Part shown: positions 44,208 through 53,666 of the stretch, piece after piece
Layout of the letters: each line of letters begins with the position of its first letter
How positions within the stretch are numbered: position 1 is the stretch's first letter
DNA from: Lysinibacillus sp. SGAir0095
GTDB lineage: Bacteria; Bacillota; Bacilli; Bacillales_A; Planococcaceae
Direction: 5' to 3'
NCBI RefSeq assembly: GCF_005491425.1
Contig: NZ_CP028083.1
Span: forward strand, 3,744,001-3,808,000
DNA: 64,000 bases
Position numbers and translations under genes: made by a program
The notes under the pieces: model-generated
What the model was told of the DNA's origin: nothing
Database searches by the model: none
Seen by the model: the letters and a program-made list of their open reading frames with translations, nothing else

Positions 44208-45437
44208 CTATTCCAACTCAGTTTGCTTTGTTTCTTTACCTAAAAAGAACACTGAACTAGCACCAATTAATATTGATATACAGAAGATACCAAATATAAA
44301 TCCAATTTCAAAATCTGCACCTAATAGATATCCAACTAACAGCGGACCAAAAATCCCTCCAATCCGGCCAACTGCTGCGGCCATACCTGTACCTGTTCCT
44401 CTAATCACCATTGGATATTGTTCAGGTGTGTAAGCATAAAGTGCCCCCCACGCTCCCAAATTAAAGAATGATAATAAAATTCCCGAAGTGAGTAAGACAG
44501 CAATCGATTCTGCATTACCGAAAACATATGCACTTGCTGCAGTACCGATTAAGTAAGTAACAAGGACAAATTTTCTTCCCAATTTTTCGATAAACCAAGC
44601 TGCAGTAAAGTAACCTGGTAGTTGAGCCAACGTCATGATTAGTACATATTTAAAGCTGGAAATTAAATCGTATCCCTTTCCCACCATTACACTTGGTAGC
44701 CATAGAAACATTCCGTAATATGAAAATACAACTGTGAACCACAATATCCATAGCATTAATGTTGAGCGAGAATATTTTTTCTGCCAAACTCCTGCAATAT
44801 TTTGCATTATAGAGCGATTTTTTGCTTCCAGTTTCGCTGTAAACTGCGGAGAGTCTGGTAAGTGAATTCTTATATACACTGCATATAGTGCAGGAATAGC
44901 TGTTAAAATTAAAGCAACACGCCAGCCCTCAATTGGCCAAAATTCTGCTGGAATAACAAAGTACGAAAGAATAGCTGCGATCAACCAGCCTCCTGCCCAA
45001 AAGCTTTCTAAAAGAACAACGACTCTCCCGCGCTCCTTAGCTTCAACACTTTCAGATACTAATGTAGAGGCCACCGGAAGTTCTCCCCCTAGACCCATTC
45101 CGACAAAAAATCTTAATATCAGAAATGCTGCAAACGTAGTCGTTAGGGCAGACAATCCACTTGCAACAGAAAAGATAATTAATGTCCACATAAAAATTTG
45201 TTTGCGTCCTACCTTGTCTGCAAATACCCCAAAGACTAATGCCCCCACCGCCATACCAATGGAGTTTATACTACCAATCCACCCCATTTGAGAGGAAGTT
45301 AAATCCCAATCTACCGCTAATGCTGCAATGACGAAGGATAAAATCCCTACATCCATTGCATCAAACATCCAGCCAACCCCCGCAACTCTTAATAGTTTAT
45401 TGCGAGAAATAGGTGCTGTATTTGTATTTTTACTCAT
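44208..45437 (-). CDS. niaP: Niacin (nicotinate) transporter NiaP, major facilitator superfamily
   Basis: The 409-residue, 12-helix MFS protein is strikingly like B. subtilis NiaP (YceI): GWMFDAMDVGILSFVIAAL near the start, GMGLGGELPVASTLVSES, WFTVVFSYYGMFLWLPSVM, LSFFNLGAWGALYAYTPEQY, and the identical C-terminus GKETKQTELE. It imports nicotinate for NAD synthesis. AGGTGG lies 7 nt before the ATG and overlaps a TGTCTTTACAC element that may be a niacin-repressor (NiaR) site. Confidence 0.92.
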   Translation of the reverse strand: MSKNTNTAPISRNKLLRVAGVGWMFDAMDVGILSFVIAALAVDWDLTSSQMGWIGSINSIGMAVGALVFGVFADKVGRKQIFMWTLIIFSVASGLSALTTTFAAFLILRFFVGMGLGGELPVASTLVSESVEAKERGRVVVLLESFWAGGWLIAAILSYFVIPAEFWPIEGWRVALILTAIPALYAVYIRIHLPDSPQFTAKLEAKNRSIMQNIAGVWQKKYSRSTLMLWILWFTVVFSYYGMFLWLPSVMVGKGYDLISSFKYVLIMTLAQLPGYFTAAWFIEKLGRKFVLVTYLIGTAASAYVFGNAESIAVLLTSGILLSFFNLGAWGALYAYTPEQYPMVIRGTGTGMAAAVGRIGGIFGPLLVGYLLGADFEIGFIFGIFCISILIGASSVFFLGKETKQTELE

Positions 45438-45445
45438 TCTGCATC

Positions 45446-45463
45446 CACCTGTCTTTACACTTG
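45446..45463. promoter_or_regulatory. Possible NiaR-type operator at the niaP ribosome site
   Basis: CACCTGTCTTTACACTTG, written on the plus strand, covers the niaP Shine-Dalgarno. It resembles from memory the TGTC-TTTACAC type elements of the nicotinate repressor NiaR in Bacillales; the match was not checked. Confidence 0.35.
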
Positions 45464-45635
45464 AATTTACATATGTTTACCATACAATTAATTCAATTAT
45501 GTGACAAGCTAAAATTTATATGTGTAATTTGTTAATTTGGTAAATGCTATTGAAAAACACCTTATACTTGAGTTAAAATGTCTCTTATATACAAACAACT
45601 GTTCATTCAGCGTGAACAAAAGGAGCTAATCTGTT

Positions 45636-46688
45636 ATGTGGAAAGGTCTTATTGAAGAATATAAAGAATTTTTACCCGTTACTGAAAATACACCCGCTCT
45701 TACTTTAAATGAGGGAAATACACCTCTTGTACATCTTGTTAATCTTTCTAAAGAATTAGGTATAGAACTCTATGGTAAAGTTGAAGGTGCCAACCCAACT
45801 GGATCATTTAAGGATCGCGGGATGGTTTTTGCTGTTGCTAAAGCAATTGAAGATGGTGCAAAATGCGTAATTTGTGCATCAACAGGGAATACATCTGCCG
45901 CTGCATCTGCTTATGCTGCACGTGCAGGAATACAATCAATTGTAGTAATTCCTAAAGGAAAAGTTGCTCTTGGTAAATTAGCGCAAGCGTGTATGTACGG
46001 GGCCAAAATTATTGAAATAGATGGCAATTTTGATGATGCATTATCCATTGTTCGTAAAGTTAGTGAAACAACACCTGTAAAATTAGTTAACTCAGTAAAC
46101 CCATATCGAATTGAAGGCCAAAAAACTGCAGCATTTGAAATTGTTGATAGTTTAGGACAAGCGCCTGATTATTTATGTATTCCTGTTGGAAACGCAGGTA
46201 ACATTACAGCATACTGGAAAGGCTTCAAGGATTATAACGAAGCAAAAAACACAGGCTTACCTAAAATGTATGGCTTTGAAGCTGAAGGTGCTGCAGCCAT
46301 TGTAAAAGGAGAACCTATTTCGAATCCGGAAACTGTCGCAACAGCCATCCGAATTGGAAACCCTGCCAGCTGGAAATTAGCAGAAGCTGCACGCGATGAG
46401 TCTGGTGGGATTATTGATTTAGTAACAGACGATGAAATTTTAAACGCCTATAAATTAATTGCACGTACTGAAGGAATTTTTGTTGAACCAGGTTCTGCTG
46501 CCTCACTAGCGGGCGTTATTAAGTCTGTTAAGAATGGGGGAATTGAAAAAGGCAGCCGTGTTGTAACAGTATTTACTGGTAATGGCCTAAAGGATCCAGA
46601 TACTGCCATGAACGTTTCAACAGTTGATTTAGTCTCGCTTCAAAACGATGAAAATGATATTCGCCATTATATTGAGGGAATATTATGA
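45636..46688 (+). CDS. thrC: Threonine synthase
   Basis: The 350-residue PLP enzyme converts phosphohomoserine to threonine. The PLP lysine is in [37 protein letters not shown] and [18 protein letters not shown] bind substrate and cofactor. Length agrees with B. subtilis ThrC (352). It overlaps thrB by 4 nt (ATGA). The usual upstream gene hom is not here; the preceding 198 bp are promoter space. Confidence 0.95.
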   Translation: MWKGLIEEYKEFLPVTENTPALTLNEGNTPLVHLVNLSKELGIELYGKVEGANPTGSFKDRGMVFAVAKAIEDGAKCVICASTGNTSAAASAYAARAGIQSIVVIPKGKVALGKLAQACMYGAKIIEIDGNFDDALSIVRKVSETTPVKLVNSVNPYRIEGQKTAAFEIVDSLGQAPDYLCIPVGNAGNITAYWKGFKDYNEAKNTGLPKMYGFEAEGAAAIVKGEPISNPETVATAIRIGNPASWKLAEAARDESGGIIDLVTDDEILNAYKLIARTEGIFVEPGSAASLAGVIKSVKNGGIEKGSRVVTVFTGNGLKDPDTAMNVSTVDLVSLQNDENDIRHYIEGIL

Positions 46689-47602
46689 GTAAGAAATGGC
46701 AAATCATTGTTCCAGGAAGTACAGCAAACTTAGGACCCGGATTTGATTCCATTGGACTTAGTTTAAGCCTATATTTAGATTTAACAGTAGGTTTAGCAGA
46801 CCAATGGGAAATCATCCATGTATCCGATCATCTTCCACAAGACGTCGTAATTGAAGAACACTTAATTTATATGATTGCAAAAGAAACGGCCGCTCGATTT
46901 AATAAGGAATTACCTCCTTGTCGAATTGAAATGCGTAGTGAGCTTCCTTACGCACGGGGATTAGGTAGCAGCGCTGCGGCGATTGTTGCTGCTATTGAAT
47001 TGGCGAATCTTGTTTGTGATTTACACCTAACAACACAGGATAAATTAAACATTTCTTCTCAAATTGAAGGACATCCTGACAATGCAACCGCTTCTGTACT
47101 AGGCGGCTTAACCATATCACATATGGATGAGCACGGCGTTGTCGATACCATCCATGTAAAAGATTTAGATGCTTCTTTTGTTGTTTTTATCCCAGATGTT
47201 GAGCTGAAGACATCTGAAGCCCGTAGAGTATTACCCGAACAGTTTGAACGTGGTTATGCAATACATGCTAGCGCTAATGCCAATATGCTTGCTGCCTCAT
47301 TCATCTCGAAAGATTATGAACGAATTGGACGGTATATGGAATCGGATTTATTCCATGAACCTTTCCGTTCAAGACTAATACCTAACTTTAGAGAGATAAA
47401 ATGTGCTGCAAAACAAGCGGGTGCTTTTGGTACAGCACTAAGCGGGGCTGGCCCAACTGTTATTTCAATTATTCCGAATGTTCTTGGTGAACAGTTTGTT
47501 TTATCCATGAAAAAACAATTCCCTACACATGAAGTTCTTTTAACAAAAGCAGATCACCGAGGTATTTACGTTAAAGAAGTTTTAACTGATATTTTCACTT
47601 AA
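46685..47602 (+). CDS. thrB: Homoserine kinase
   Basis: The 305-residue GHMP kinase phosphorylates homoserine. It starts [19 protein letters not shown] and has the ATP loop [18 protein letters not shown] and the C-terminal [15 protein letters not shown]. Translation is coupled to thrC through the ATGA overlap. A strong terminator follows. Confidence 0.95.
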   Translation: MSKKWQIIVPGSTANLGPGFDSIGLSLSLYLDLTVGLADQWEIIHVSDHLPQDVVIEEHLIYMIAKETAARFNKELPPCRIEMRSELPYARGLGSSAAAIVAAIELANLVCDLHLTTQDKLNISSQIEGHPDNATASVLGGLTISHMDEHGVVDTIHVKDLDASFVVFIPDVELKTSEARRVLPEQFERGYAIHASANANMLAASFISKDYERIGRYMESDLFHEPFRSRLIPNFREIKCAAKQAGAFGTALSGAGPTVISIIPNVLGEQFVLSMKKQFPTHEVLLTKADHRGIYVKEVLTDIFT

Positions 47603-47613
47603 ACGATTAATAT

Positions 47614-47661
47614 AGATGTTCAATGGTTCATATATATAACTATTGGACATCTTTTTTCTTT
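47614..47661 (+). terminator. Terminator of thrC-thrB
   Basis: AGATGT-T-CAAT-G-GTT pairs with AAC-T-ATTG-G-ACATCT, followed by T6. Confidence 0.82.
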
Positions 47662-47762
47662 TTGTTATGAAACTTGCTGTCCTGCCATGTTTCACTTTGT
47701 TCAATCTCGGGGATTAAGAATTAAGGGGATGTTTGATTAACGATTAGAAAGGGGAATCGAAT

Positions 47763-48404
47763 ATGAAAATTGGGATTATTGGGGCTTCCGGTAAAGCTGG
47801 GTATACCATCTTAACAGAGGCGAGAATGAGACACCATGATATAACGGCCATCGTTCGCAATAGGGATTGCATTAGTAATCAGCATGTCAACATTCTAGAA
47901 AAAGAAGCATTTAGCTTAACTCGTCGAGATTTACATCAATTTGATGTCGTCGTAAATGCTTTTGGCTCTCATCCTGGGGAGGAACATCTACATGTTGAGT
48001 TTGGACGCTTCCTTATTAGTCTTTTAGAAGGAAGCAGAACAAGATTATTTGTAGTCGGAGGAGCTGGAAGTTTATTTATTGACGGGAAAACCAGATTAAT
48101 CGATATTCCGGATTACCCTAATGAATATAGGGAAATTGCTAATCAACAGCTACAAAACCTAGTCGATTTACAAAACTCCTCTATCAAATGGACATTTTTA
48201 AGTCCCTCTGCCTTGTTCGATTCCGACGGACCAAGAACAGGCCATTACATTTTAGGTAAAGACCATCTCTTATTAAACTCCCAACACATTAGCTATGTCA
48301 GCTATGCAGATTACGCAGTAGCTGCACTTGACGAAATCGAAAGTCCAAATCACGAGAATGCACGTTTTACCGTTGCCTCTGAAAACGCCACAAGTAGCTC
48401 GTAA
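47763..48404 (+). CDS. NAD(P)-binding Rossmann-fold protein, YwnB/NmrA-like
   Basis: The 213-residue protein starts MKIGIIGASGKAGYTIL with a GxxGxxG dinucleotide site, then FDVVVNAFGSH, LFVVGGAGSLFID and WTFLSPSALFD, matching atypical short-chain dehydrogenases of the YwnB group. Substrate unknown. A sigma-B-like element (GTTTCA-N14-GGGGAT at 47689-47714) lies upstream but is imperfect. The ribosome site is AAAGGGG. Confidence 0.88.
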   Translation: MKIGIIGASGKAGYTILTEARMRHHDITAIVRNRDCISNQHVNILEKEAFSLTRRDLHQFDVVVNAFGSHPGEEHLHVEFGRFLISLLEGSRTRLFVVGGAGSLFIDGKTRLIDIPDYPNEYREIANQQLQNLVDLQNSSIKWTFLSPSALFDSDGPRTGHYILGKDHLLLNSQHISYVSYADYAVAALDEIESPNHENARFTVASENATSSS

Positions 48405-48449
48405 AAACAATCCAAAAAAGACAAATATAAAGGTCAATAGACTTATAAT

Positions 48450-48496
48450 AAAATGCCCTTAAAGCCATCTACCGTCTTTAAGGGCATTTTAATTTA
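48450..48496. terminator. Bidirectional terminator between the YwnB-like and zinc transporter genes
   Basis: AAAATGCCCTTAAAG pairs perfectly with CTTTAAGGGCATTTT. Confidence 0.92.
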
Positions 48497-48509
48497 AACA
48501 AAAATTGTA

Positions 48510-49328
48510 TTATGCTAATAACAACAAACTTAATGCCATAACAGCCATCCCTGCAACTAATCCATAAATTGATAAGTGGGTTTCGTCATATTTTTTGGCA
48601 GCAGGTAAAAGCTCATCAAGTGAAATGAACACCATAATCCCAGCTACAGCAGCAAAAACAATACCAAACATTGTATCGGTTAAGAATGGCATTAATATCA
48701 GGTATGCTACTAATGCTCCTACCGGTTCAGCTAAACCTGATAAAAATGAAAGTTTAAAAGCTTTTTTTCGGATTCCTGTTGCAAAGAAGATTGGAATTGC
48801 AACGGCAATCCCCTCAGGAATATTATGAATCGCAACAGCAATAGCGATTGCAATTCCTACACTTGGATCTTGCATTGCCGACATAAATGTAGCTATACCT
48901 TCAGGGAAGTTGTGAATAGCAATTGCCAATGCCGTAAACATCCCCATCTTCATAAGCTTATTGTCATCTAGGCTGGGTGAAAGTGACTCTGCGGCATGAA
49001 CATCTTCAACTGTTTTTACCTCATGCGGATTATTCTTTTGAGGAATAAAGCGATCGATTACTGCGATAAATATAATCCCTCCAAAGAAACCAATAACCGT
49101 CAGCCAATATCCTAGTGAGTCTCCATGTGCAGCAACTAGGGCATCCTTTGCCTTCACAAAGATTTCAATTAAAGAGACATAAATCATAACCCCTGCGGAA
49201 AAGCCTAAAGCAACAGATAAGAACTTCTTATTTGTACGTGTAGTAAAGAAAGCTATTAAAGCTCCTACCCCCGTAGCCAAGCCTGCAAATAGCGTTAAAC
49301 CTAAAGCTAAAAGTACATTACCTTCCAT
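48510..49328 (-). CDS. zupT: ZIP-family zinc transporter, ZupT-like
   Basis: The 272-residue membrane protein has eight helices and the two ZIP metal-binding motifs AIHNFPEGIATF and AIHNIPEGIAVA. A His/Asp/Glu-rich cytoplasmic loop lies between helices 3 and 4 (HEVKTVEDVHAAE). It should import zinc and possibly other divalent metals. No zinc-repressor site was recognised upstream. Confidence 0.92.
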   Translation of the reverse strand: MEGNVLLALGLTLFAGLATGVGALIAFFTTRTNKKFLSVALGFSAGVMIYVSLIEIFVKAKDALVAAHGDSLGYWLTVIGFFGGIIFIAVIDRFIPQKNNPHEVKTVEDVHAAESLSPSLDDNKLMKMGMFTALAIAIHNFPEGIATFMSAMQDPSVGIAIAIAVAIHNIPEGIAVAIPIFFATGIRKKAFKLSFLSGLAEPVGALVAYLILMPFLTDTMFGIVFAAVAGIMVFISLDELLPAAKKYDETHLSIYGLVAGMAVMALSLLLLA

Positions 49329-49478
49329 TTAGTTTATAGTCCCCTCTTTTTATATGATACTAGTATTATATACCTCAAAGTTTCCTTTGTGAAACTTTTT
49401 TCGCCGAAGTTACATCTTGTGCATTAGGAAAACTTAATATTGGACAAAGCGGATGTTCTGCTACATACCTACATATGA

Positions 49479-49508
49479 AAAAATAACACCCATGCTTAGG
49501 TGTTATTG
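49479..49508 (-). terminator. Terminator overlapping the end of the PAP2 gene
   Basis: AATAACACC pairs perfectly with GGTGTTATT and is followed by T6 on the minus strand. The first arm encodes the last codons and stop of the gene. Confidence 0.88.
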
Positions 49509-50113
49509 TTTATCTTATTATTCTTATGTTTTCTTTGTTCATACCAAAAGACACAAATAACGAACCAAGCGTAGCCTATGACCCAGCCAGCTATGACATC
49601 AGTCGCGTAATGATGACTATCCGCTATTCTAGATAAACCTATCAGGAAAGTTAAGATAATGGCTGTAACCCAGACGATCATCACGTGATTATTACGAACT
49701 AAAACTTCAGATAATAAATAAGCTATTGTAAACAAATAAAGTAACCCGATCATTGCGTGTCCAGACGGAAAACTAAATGAAGTAATATCATTTGCTAATT
49801 CTGGTCGAGGGCGATCAACCCAATTTTTGATTAGTTGATTCAGTACTCTTCCCAAACCAATTGTCAGTAAAACAAAAAGCATTCCCCGATAATTTCGCTG
49901 TTTTAGCCATAATACAAACAAAAGTATCAATGCAATGATAACAATGGCTGTTGTTTCACCAAGAAGATGAAAGATTGTTATCAAACCATTTCCGAATAGT
50001 ACATCAGACATGGCCTTATCGAATTGAACAAGTGACGTTTTTTCAAAATTAATAAGCAAGATAAAAAATAAACCTAAACAAATAAATGCTAAAATATACG
50101 AAGCTTTTTTCAA
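49496..50113 (-). CDS. PAP2-family membrane phosphatase
   Basis: The 205-residue, six-helix protein has the three PAP2 phosphatase motifs KNWVDRPRP, SFPSGHAMI and SRIADSHHYATD. Its size suits an undecaprenyl-diphosphate or phosphatidylglycerophosphate phosphatase; which one cannot be decided here. The start is TTG, 7 nt after AAAGGGG. Confidence 0.9.
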   Translation of the reverse strand: MKKASYILAFICLGLFFILLINFEKTSLVQFDKAMSDVLFGNGLITIFHLLGETTAIVIIALILLFVLWLKQRNYRGMLFVLLTIGLGRVLNQLIKNWVDRPRPELANDITSFSFPSGHAMIGLLYLFTIAYLLSEVLVRNNHVMIVWVTAIILTFLIGLSRIADSHHYATDVIAGWVIGYAWFVICVFWYEQRKHKNNKINNNT

Positions 50114-50276
50114 TTATATGCCCCTTTCATTTTTTAGAACATATTACCATATTATTCATTATTATTTATTAGTAAGTTTTATGCTGATCTATTTTTGGGA
50201 GTAACACCTTTCGAATATTAATCCTAGATGAATTATTGCTTGAACGAGCAAAGTCCACAAGTTCAATTATTAATCA

Positions 50277-50319
50277 AAAAAATCCCGACAGCTTGTTCGA
50301 CAACAAACCATCGGGAGTC
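50277..50319 (-). terminator. Terminator of the heme monooxygenase-like gene
   Basis: CTCCCGA pairs with TCGGGAT, with an inner TTGT/ACAA helix, then T7 on the minus strand. Confidence 0.85.
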
Positions 50320-50325
50320 AATATC

Positions 50326-50658
50326 TTATTCAACTACTGTATAGCTACCATGCTCCATGTTAATCACGTATTCTGGTTTTGGAGGCTTTCCTCCATGTTT
50401 TTTAATCTGCTCTTTATGACCGGCAATATGCTCAGGGCTTTTTTCCCAAGCTTTCCATGCCTCTTCAGATTCCCAACGAATAATCATGATCACTTCTTCT
50501 TCTCCACGGCGTACATTTTTAACGAGAAGCTCACGGCTAATAAATCCCTCTCGTTGTTCAATTAGGCTAGGGCCTTGATCTGGTTTCTTTTTGAAACGAT
50601 CTAAAATTTTATCTGAATTTCCTTCAGTGATCGTCCATTTACGTATTTGAACAAACAT
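50326..50658 (-). CDS. Antibiotic-biosynthesis-monooxygenase-fold protein, IsdG/HmoA-like heme monooxygenase
   Basis: The 110-residue ferredoxin-like protein resembles IsdG/HmoA heme-degrading enzymes: IIRWESEEAWKAWEKS contains the conserved tryptophan, and His81 aligns with the heme-ligand histidine of IsdG. The catalytic Asn7 of IsdG is replaced by Lys/Arg here (VQIRKW), as in some HmoA-type members, so activity is uncertain. It lies 64 nt behind yclQ, with only a weak hairpin between, and may be made with the iron-uptake genes. Confidence 0.82.
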   Translation of the reverse strand: MFVQIRKWTITEGNSDKILDRFKKKPDQGPSLIEQREGFISRELLVKNVRRGEEEVIMIIRWESEEAWKAWEKSPEHIAGHKEQIKKHGGKPPKPEYVINMEHGSYTVVE

Positions 50659-50683
50659 GATGATTCCTCCTAATATTTAAGAT

Positions 50684-50711
50684 AAGGCCATCCCAAAACT
50701 GGGATAGCCTT
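50684..50711 (-). terminator. Weak hairpin terminator after yclQ
   Basis: AAGGC-T-ATCCCA pairs with TGGGAT-G-GCCTT. Only a short T-run follows (TTATCTT), so read-through to the next gene is likely. Confidence 0.6.
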
Positions 50712-50722
50712 CGTTAAGATAA

Positions 50723-51763
50723 TTATTTTAATTCGTCTAAGATTTCTTGGATTTTAGCAAGCTCTGATTGTAAGCCGCCTCCACTTAAGTACCAAAGTGG
50801 ACCATCTAAGTAGACGATTTTATTATTTTTGTAAGCAGAAGTTTCTTTAATAATGTCGTTTTCCATATCTTTCTCGATATTAGAAGCACCACCAGTTGCT
50901 GCTGTGCGGTCAATAACGAATAACACTTGTGGGTCAAACTCTAAAATTGCTTCGAAACCAAAGTCTGAACCATGAGAAGATGATGCAATATCATCTGTTA
51001 CTGGAGTAAATCCGTAAATATCATAGATATAACCAAAACGAGATTCTTTTGCAAAGCCAGATAATTTACCTTCGTTGTACATTGTTACTAATGAAGTCTC
51101 ATATTGAGAACTTAGCGTTTTTACTTCTTCAATTGCTGAATCAATTTTTGCAACGTGTTCTTTAATCTCAGCTTCTTTACCGAACATTTGTCCAGCGATT
51201 TCAGTTGATTTTAAGAATGTGTTCCAATAATCATCTTGATTTGTGCCAACAAAGATTACATTTGGCGTAATTTCTTTTAGTTGCTCATAGAAAGCAGATT
51301 GACGACCAGAGATGAAGATTACATCCGGCTCTAAAGCAGCGATATCTTCAAGTAGTGGTGTTTTTAAGTTACCAATGCTTGAATATTCATCACCAGAATA
51401 TTTTGAAAGGTGTGCCGGTAAAGTTGAATCCTTTGCTACACCAACGATTCCTTCAACACCAATCGCATCAAGAGTATCTAGGAAACCATAGTCGAATACT
51501 ACAATTTTTTTCGGCATTTCTTCTAAAGTTACATCTTCAAAAGCAATCGTTCCTGCTTCTTCACTTTCAGTTGAAGCAATTGTTGGAGATATAGTCATTG
51601 GGTAAACAGGACCCTCTGTTTCTTCTGTAGTTCCTTCTGTTGCAGTTTGTTCTTCAGTCGTTGTGTCTGTTTCAGATTCAGTTGATTCGTCTGATCCTCC
51701 ACATGCTGCGAGAACAAATAGTAAACTTGCTAAAATTACACTTAGTAATTTCCAATTTTTCAT
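50723..51763 (-). CDS. yclQ: Siderophore ABC transporter substrate-binding lipoprotein, YclQ-like
   Basis: Lipoprotein signal LAACGGS (Cys21) precedes a Ser/Thr/Glu-rich linker (about 23-50) and a class III periplasmic-binding fold (KIVVFDYGFLDTLDAIGVE, LEPDVIFISGRQS, ILEFDPQVLFVIDR). It matches FatB/YclQ, the petrobactin-type binding protein. Its own sigma-A promoter and a perfect Fur box lie upstream, and a terminator separates it from yclP, so it is expressed separately from the permease genes. Confidence 0.9.
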   Translation of the reverse strand: MKNWKLLSVILASLLFVLAACGGSDESTESETDTTTEEQTATEGTTEETEGPVYPMTISPTIASTESEEAGTIAFEDVTLEEMPKKIVVFDYGFLDTLDAIGVEGIVGVAKDSTLPAHLSKYSGDEYSSIGNLKTPLLEDIAALEPDVIFISGRQSAFYEQLKEITPNVIFVGTNQDDYWNTFLKSTEIAGQMFGKEAEIKEHVAKIDSAIEEVKTLSSQYETSLVTMYNEGKLSGFAKESRFGYIYDIYGFTPVTDDIASSSHGSDFGFEAILEFDPQVLFVIDRTAATGGASNIEKDMENDIIKETSAYKNNKIVYLDGPLWYLSGGGLQSELAKIQEILDELK

Positions 51764-51803
51764 TTTTTCTTTCTCTCCTATTCCTCTATTTCAATAATGA
51801 TAT

Positions 51804-51818
51804 TGATAATCATTATCA
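51804..51818. promoter_or_regulatory. Perfect Fur box before yclQ
   Basis: TGATAATCATTATCA is an exact 7-1-7 inverted repeat and matches the Bacillus Fur consensus. It lies just downstream of the yclQ -10 box, where binding would block transcription. Confidence 0.93.
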
Positions 51819-51832
51819 ACTAACTAATTGAA

Positions 51833-51860
51833 ATTATATCATTAAGAATTTAAAGGTCAA
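51833..51860 (-). promoter_or_regulatory. Sigma-A promoter of yclQ
   Basis: TTGACC (51855-51860) and TATAAT (51833-51838), 16 nt apart on the minus strand. Confidence 0.82.
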
Positions 51861-51892
51861 CACTTTTTTAAAATAAATTTCCCAATCTTTAC

Positions 51893-51937
51893 AAAAAAAG
51901 ATTTAGAAAAGTATGCTATTACAGACTTCTCTAAATC
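51893..51937 (-). terminator. Terminator between yclP and yclQ
   Basis: GATTTAGA-G-AAGT pairs with ACTT-T-TCTAAATC, followed on the minus strand by T7. Confidence 0.85.
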
Positions 51938-51945
51938 ATTAAACC

Positions 51946-52713
51946 TTACGAATGCGAATTAAAATAAACACAAATTCGGCAACCATCTTGCTCCTGTACA
52001 GGAATATTCATATCATATATTTCTCTTAATGCATCAGAGTTAATGATTTCGTTTGTAGTTCCATCCTTAACAACTCTGCCATTTTTTAAAGCAACAATAT
52101 AATCTGAATATACAGAAGCAAAGTTAATATCATGTAATACAATTACAACCGTTTTACCAAGCTCATCAACAAGCTTGCGTAAGATTTTCATAATCTGTAC
52201 AGAATGCTTCATATCTAGGTTATTTAATGGTTCATCTAGCAAAATATATTCCGTATCTTGAGCAATTACCATTGCGATAAAAGCACGTTGTTTTTGCCCG
52301 CCAGATAGCTCATCTAGAAACTTATCCTGCATATCTGTTAAATTCATATAATTAATCGCTTGATTGACAAATTGTTCATCCTCAGCCGTTAAACGACCTT
52401 TTGAATAAGGATAACGACCAAATGAAACAAGCTCACGAATTGTTAAACGAACATTAAGAAAGTTTGCCTGTTTTAAAATGGATACCCGTTTTGCAAATTC
52501 ATCGGACTTCCATTGCTTTACATTGTTCTTATCTAGTAATACCTCACCTGTATCAGCATCCAGTAAACGGCTAACCATTGATAATAGTGTAGATTTCCCT
52601 GCACCATTTGGACCGATAAAGGACGTAATAGCCCCCGGCTGAATTTTGATGGAAACGTCTTCTACAACAGGTTTGTTACCAAATTTTTTTGTTAATCCTT
52701 TGATTTCAATCAT
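51946..52713 (-). CDS. yclP: Siderophore ABC transporter ATP-binding protein, YclP-like
   Basis: The 255-residue protein has Walker A GPNGAGKST, signature LSGGQKQRAFIAM, Walker B EYILLDEPLNNLD and switch histidine VIVLHDINFA. It powers iron-siderophore import. It overlaps yclO by 4 nt and is the last gene of the yclN-yclO-yclP unit. The C-terminus with two cysteines is typical of YclP. Confidence 0.94.
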   Translation of the reverse strand: MIEIKGLTKKFGNKPVVEDVSIKIQPGAITSFIGPNGAGKSTLLSMVSRLLDADTGEVLLDKNNVKQWKSDEFAKRVSILKQANFLNVRLTIRELVSFGRYPYSKGRLTAEDEQFVNQAINYMNLTDMQDKFLDELSGGQKQRAFIAMVIAQDTEYILLDEPLNNLDMKHSVQIMKILRKLVDELGKTVVIVLHDINFASVYSDYIVALKNGRVVKDGTTNEIINSDALREIYDMNIPVQEQDGCRICVYFNSHS

Positions 52714-53666
52714 CCTGCTGCCCTACTTTCCTTTAATAGTAAATAAATAAAGTAAATACCACCGACAAAGTTTATAATGACACTTAATGTTGTATTCATT
52801 TCAAAAATATGTTCGACAATAAATTGACCACCAACTAATGCAATAATACTCATTAAGCCGGCTCCTAAAATGTGAATGGAATGCTTGTATGTGATTAAAA
52901 ACTGATACGACAGATTGGCAATAATTAAACCGAAAAATGTAATCGGTCCAACTAAAGCCGTTGATGTTGCTATTAGAACCGACGATAAAATCAAAACGTT
53001 CAATACTAAACGATCATAGTTTATTCCTAAATTGATAGCATTTTCACGTCCAAGTGACATGACATCTAGTTGGCCCAATATACGATAACCGTATGCAAAT
53101 GCAAGTAATAAAATCACTAGTGCTATATATAGCAGTTCTACTTTTATATTCACGAAGCTCGCAAATAACCTGCTTTGTAGACTTAAATATTCAACAGGAT
53201 CAATAAGTACTTGTAAAAAGGAGACAAGACTACCAAGGAATGTACCTATGATCATACCGATTAATAACAATAAATAAATAGGGTGCTTATCGGCACGGAA
53301 AAGGAATCGATAGAGTATCAATGCAAACAATACCATTGCGAAAATGGACGCTGCAAAATTCAAGTATTGATTGACTACCCAAATAGAAACCGAGCCTGCA
53401 AAAAAGAAAATAACCGTCTGTACAACTTCGAACATTGAGTCTAGACCCATGACAGAAGGTGTTAAAATACGATTGTGTGTAATGGTTTGAAATACTACTG
53501 TCGAGTACGCAATTGCAAATCCAGTAATCACCATCGCCCCTACACGCATCATGCGTCGAGGAAAGGCATAGTCAAATCCGCCTTTAATATCATAAAATCC
53601 ATACAACAATATACAAATTAATGCCACAATTGCTAAAATAATTAGTTTCGTACTATTTTTTCGCAT
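52710..53666 (-). CDS. yclO: Siderophore ABC transporter permease, YclO-like
   Basis: The 318-residue FecCD-family permease has about nine membrane helices, with TPSVMGLDSMFEVVQT and TALVGPITFFGLIIANLSY. It pairs with YclN to form the membrane channel. Its start lies within yclN (14 nt overlap), so the two are coupled. Confidence 0.92.
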   Translation of the reverse strand: MRKNSTKLIILAIVALICILLYGFYDIKGGFDYAFPRRMMRVGAMVITGFAIAYSTVVFQTITHNRILTPSVMGLDSMFEVVQTVIFFFAGSVSIWVVNQYLNFAASIFAMVLFALILYRFLFRADKHPIYLLLLIGMIIGTFLGSLVSFLQVLIDPVEYLSLQSRLFASFVNIKVELLYIALVILLLAFAYGYRILGQLDVMSLGRENAINLGINYDRLVLNVLILSSVLIATSTALVGPITFFGLIIANLSYQFLITYKHSIHILGAGLMSIIALVGGQFIVEHIFEMNTTLSVIINFVGGIYFIYLLLKESRAAG

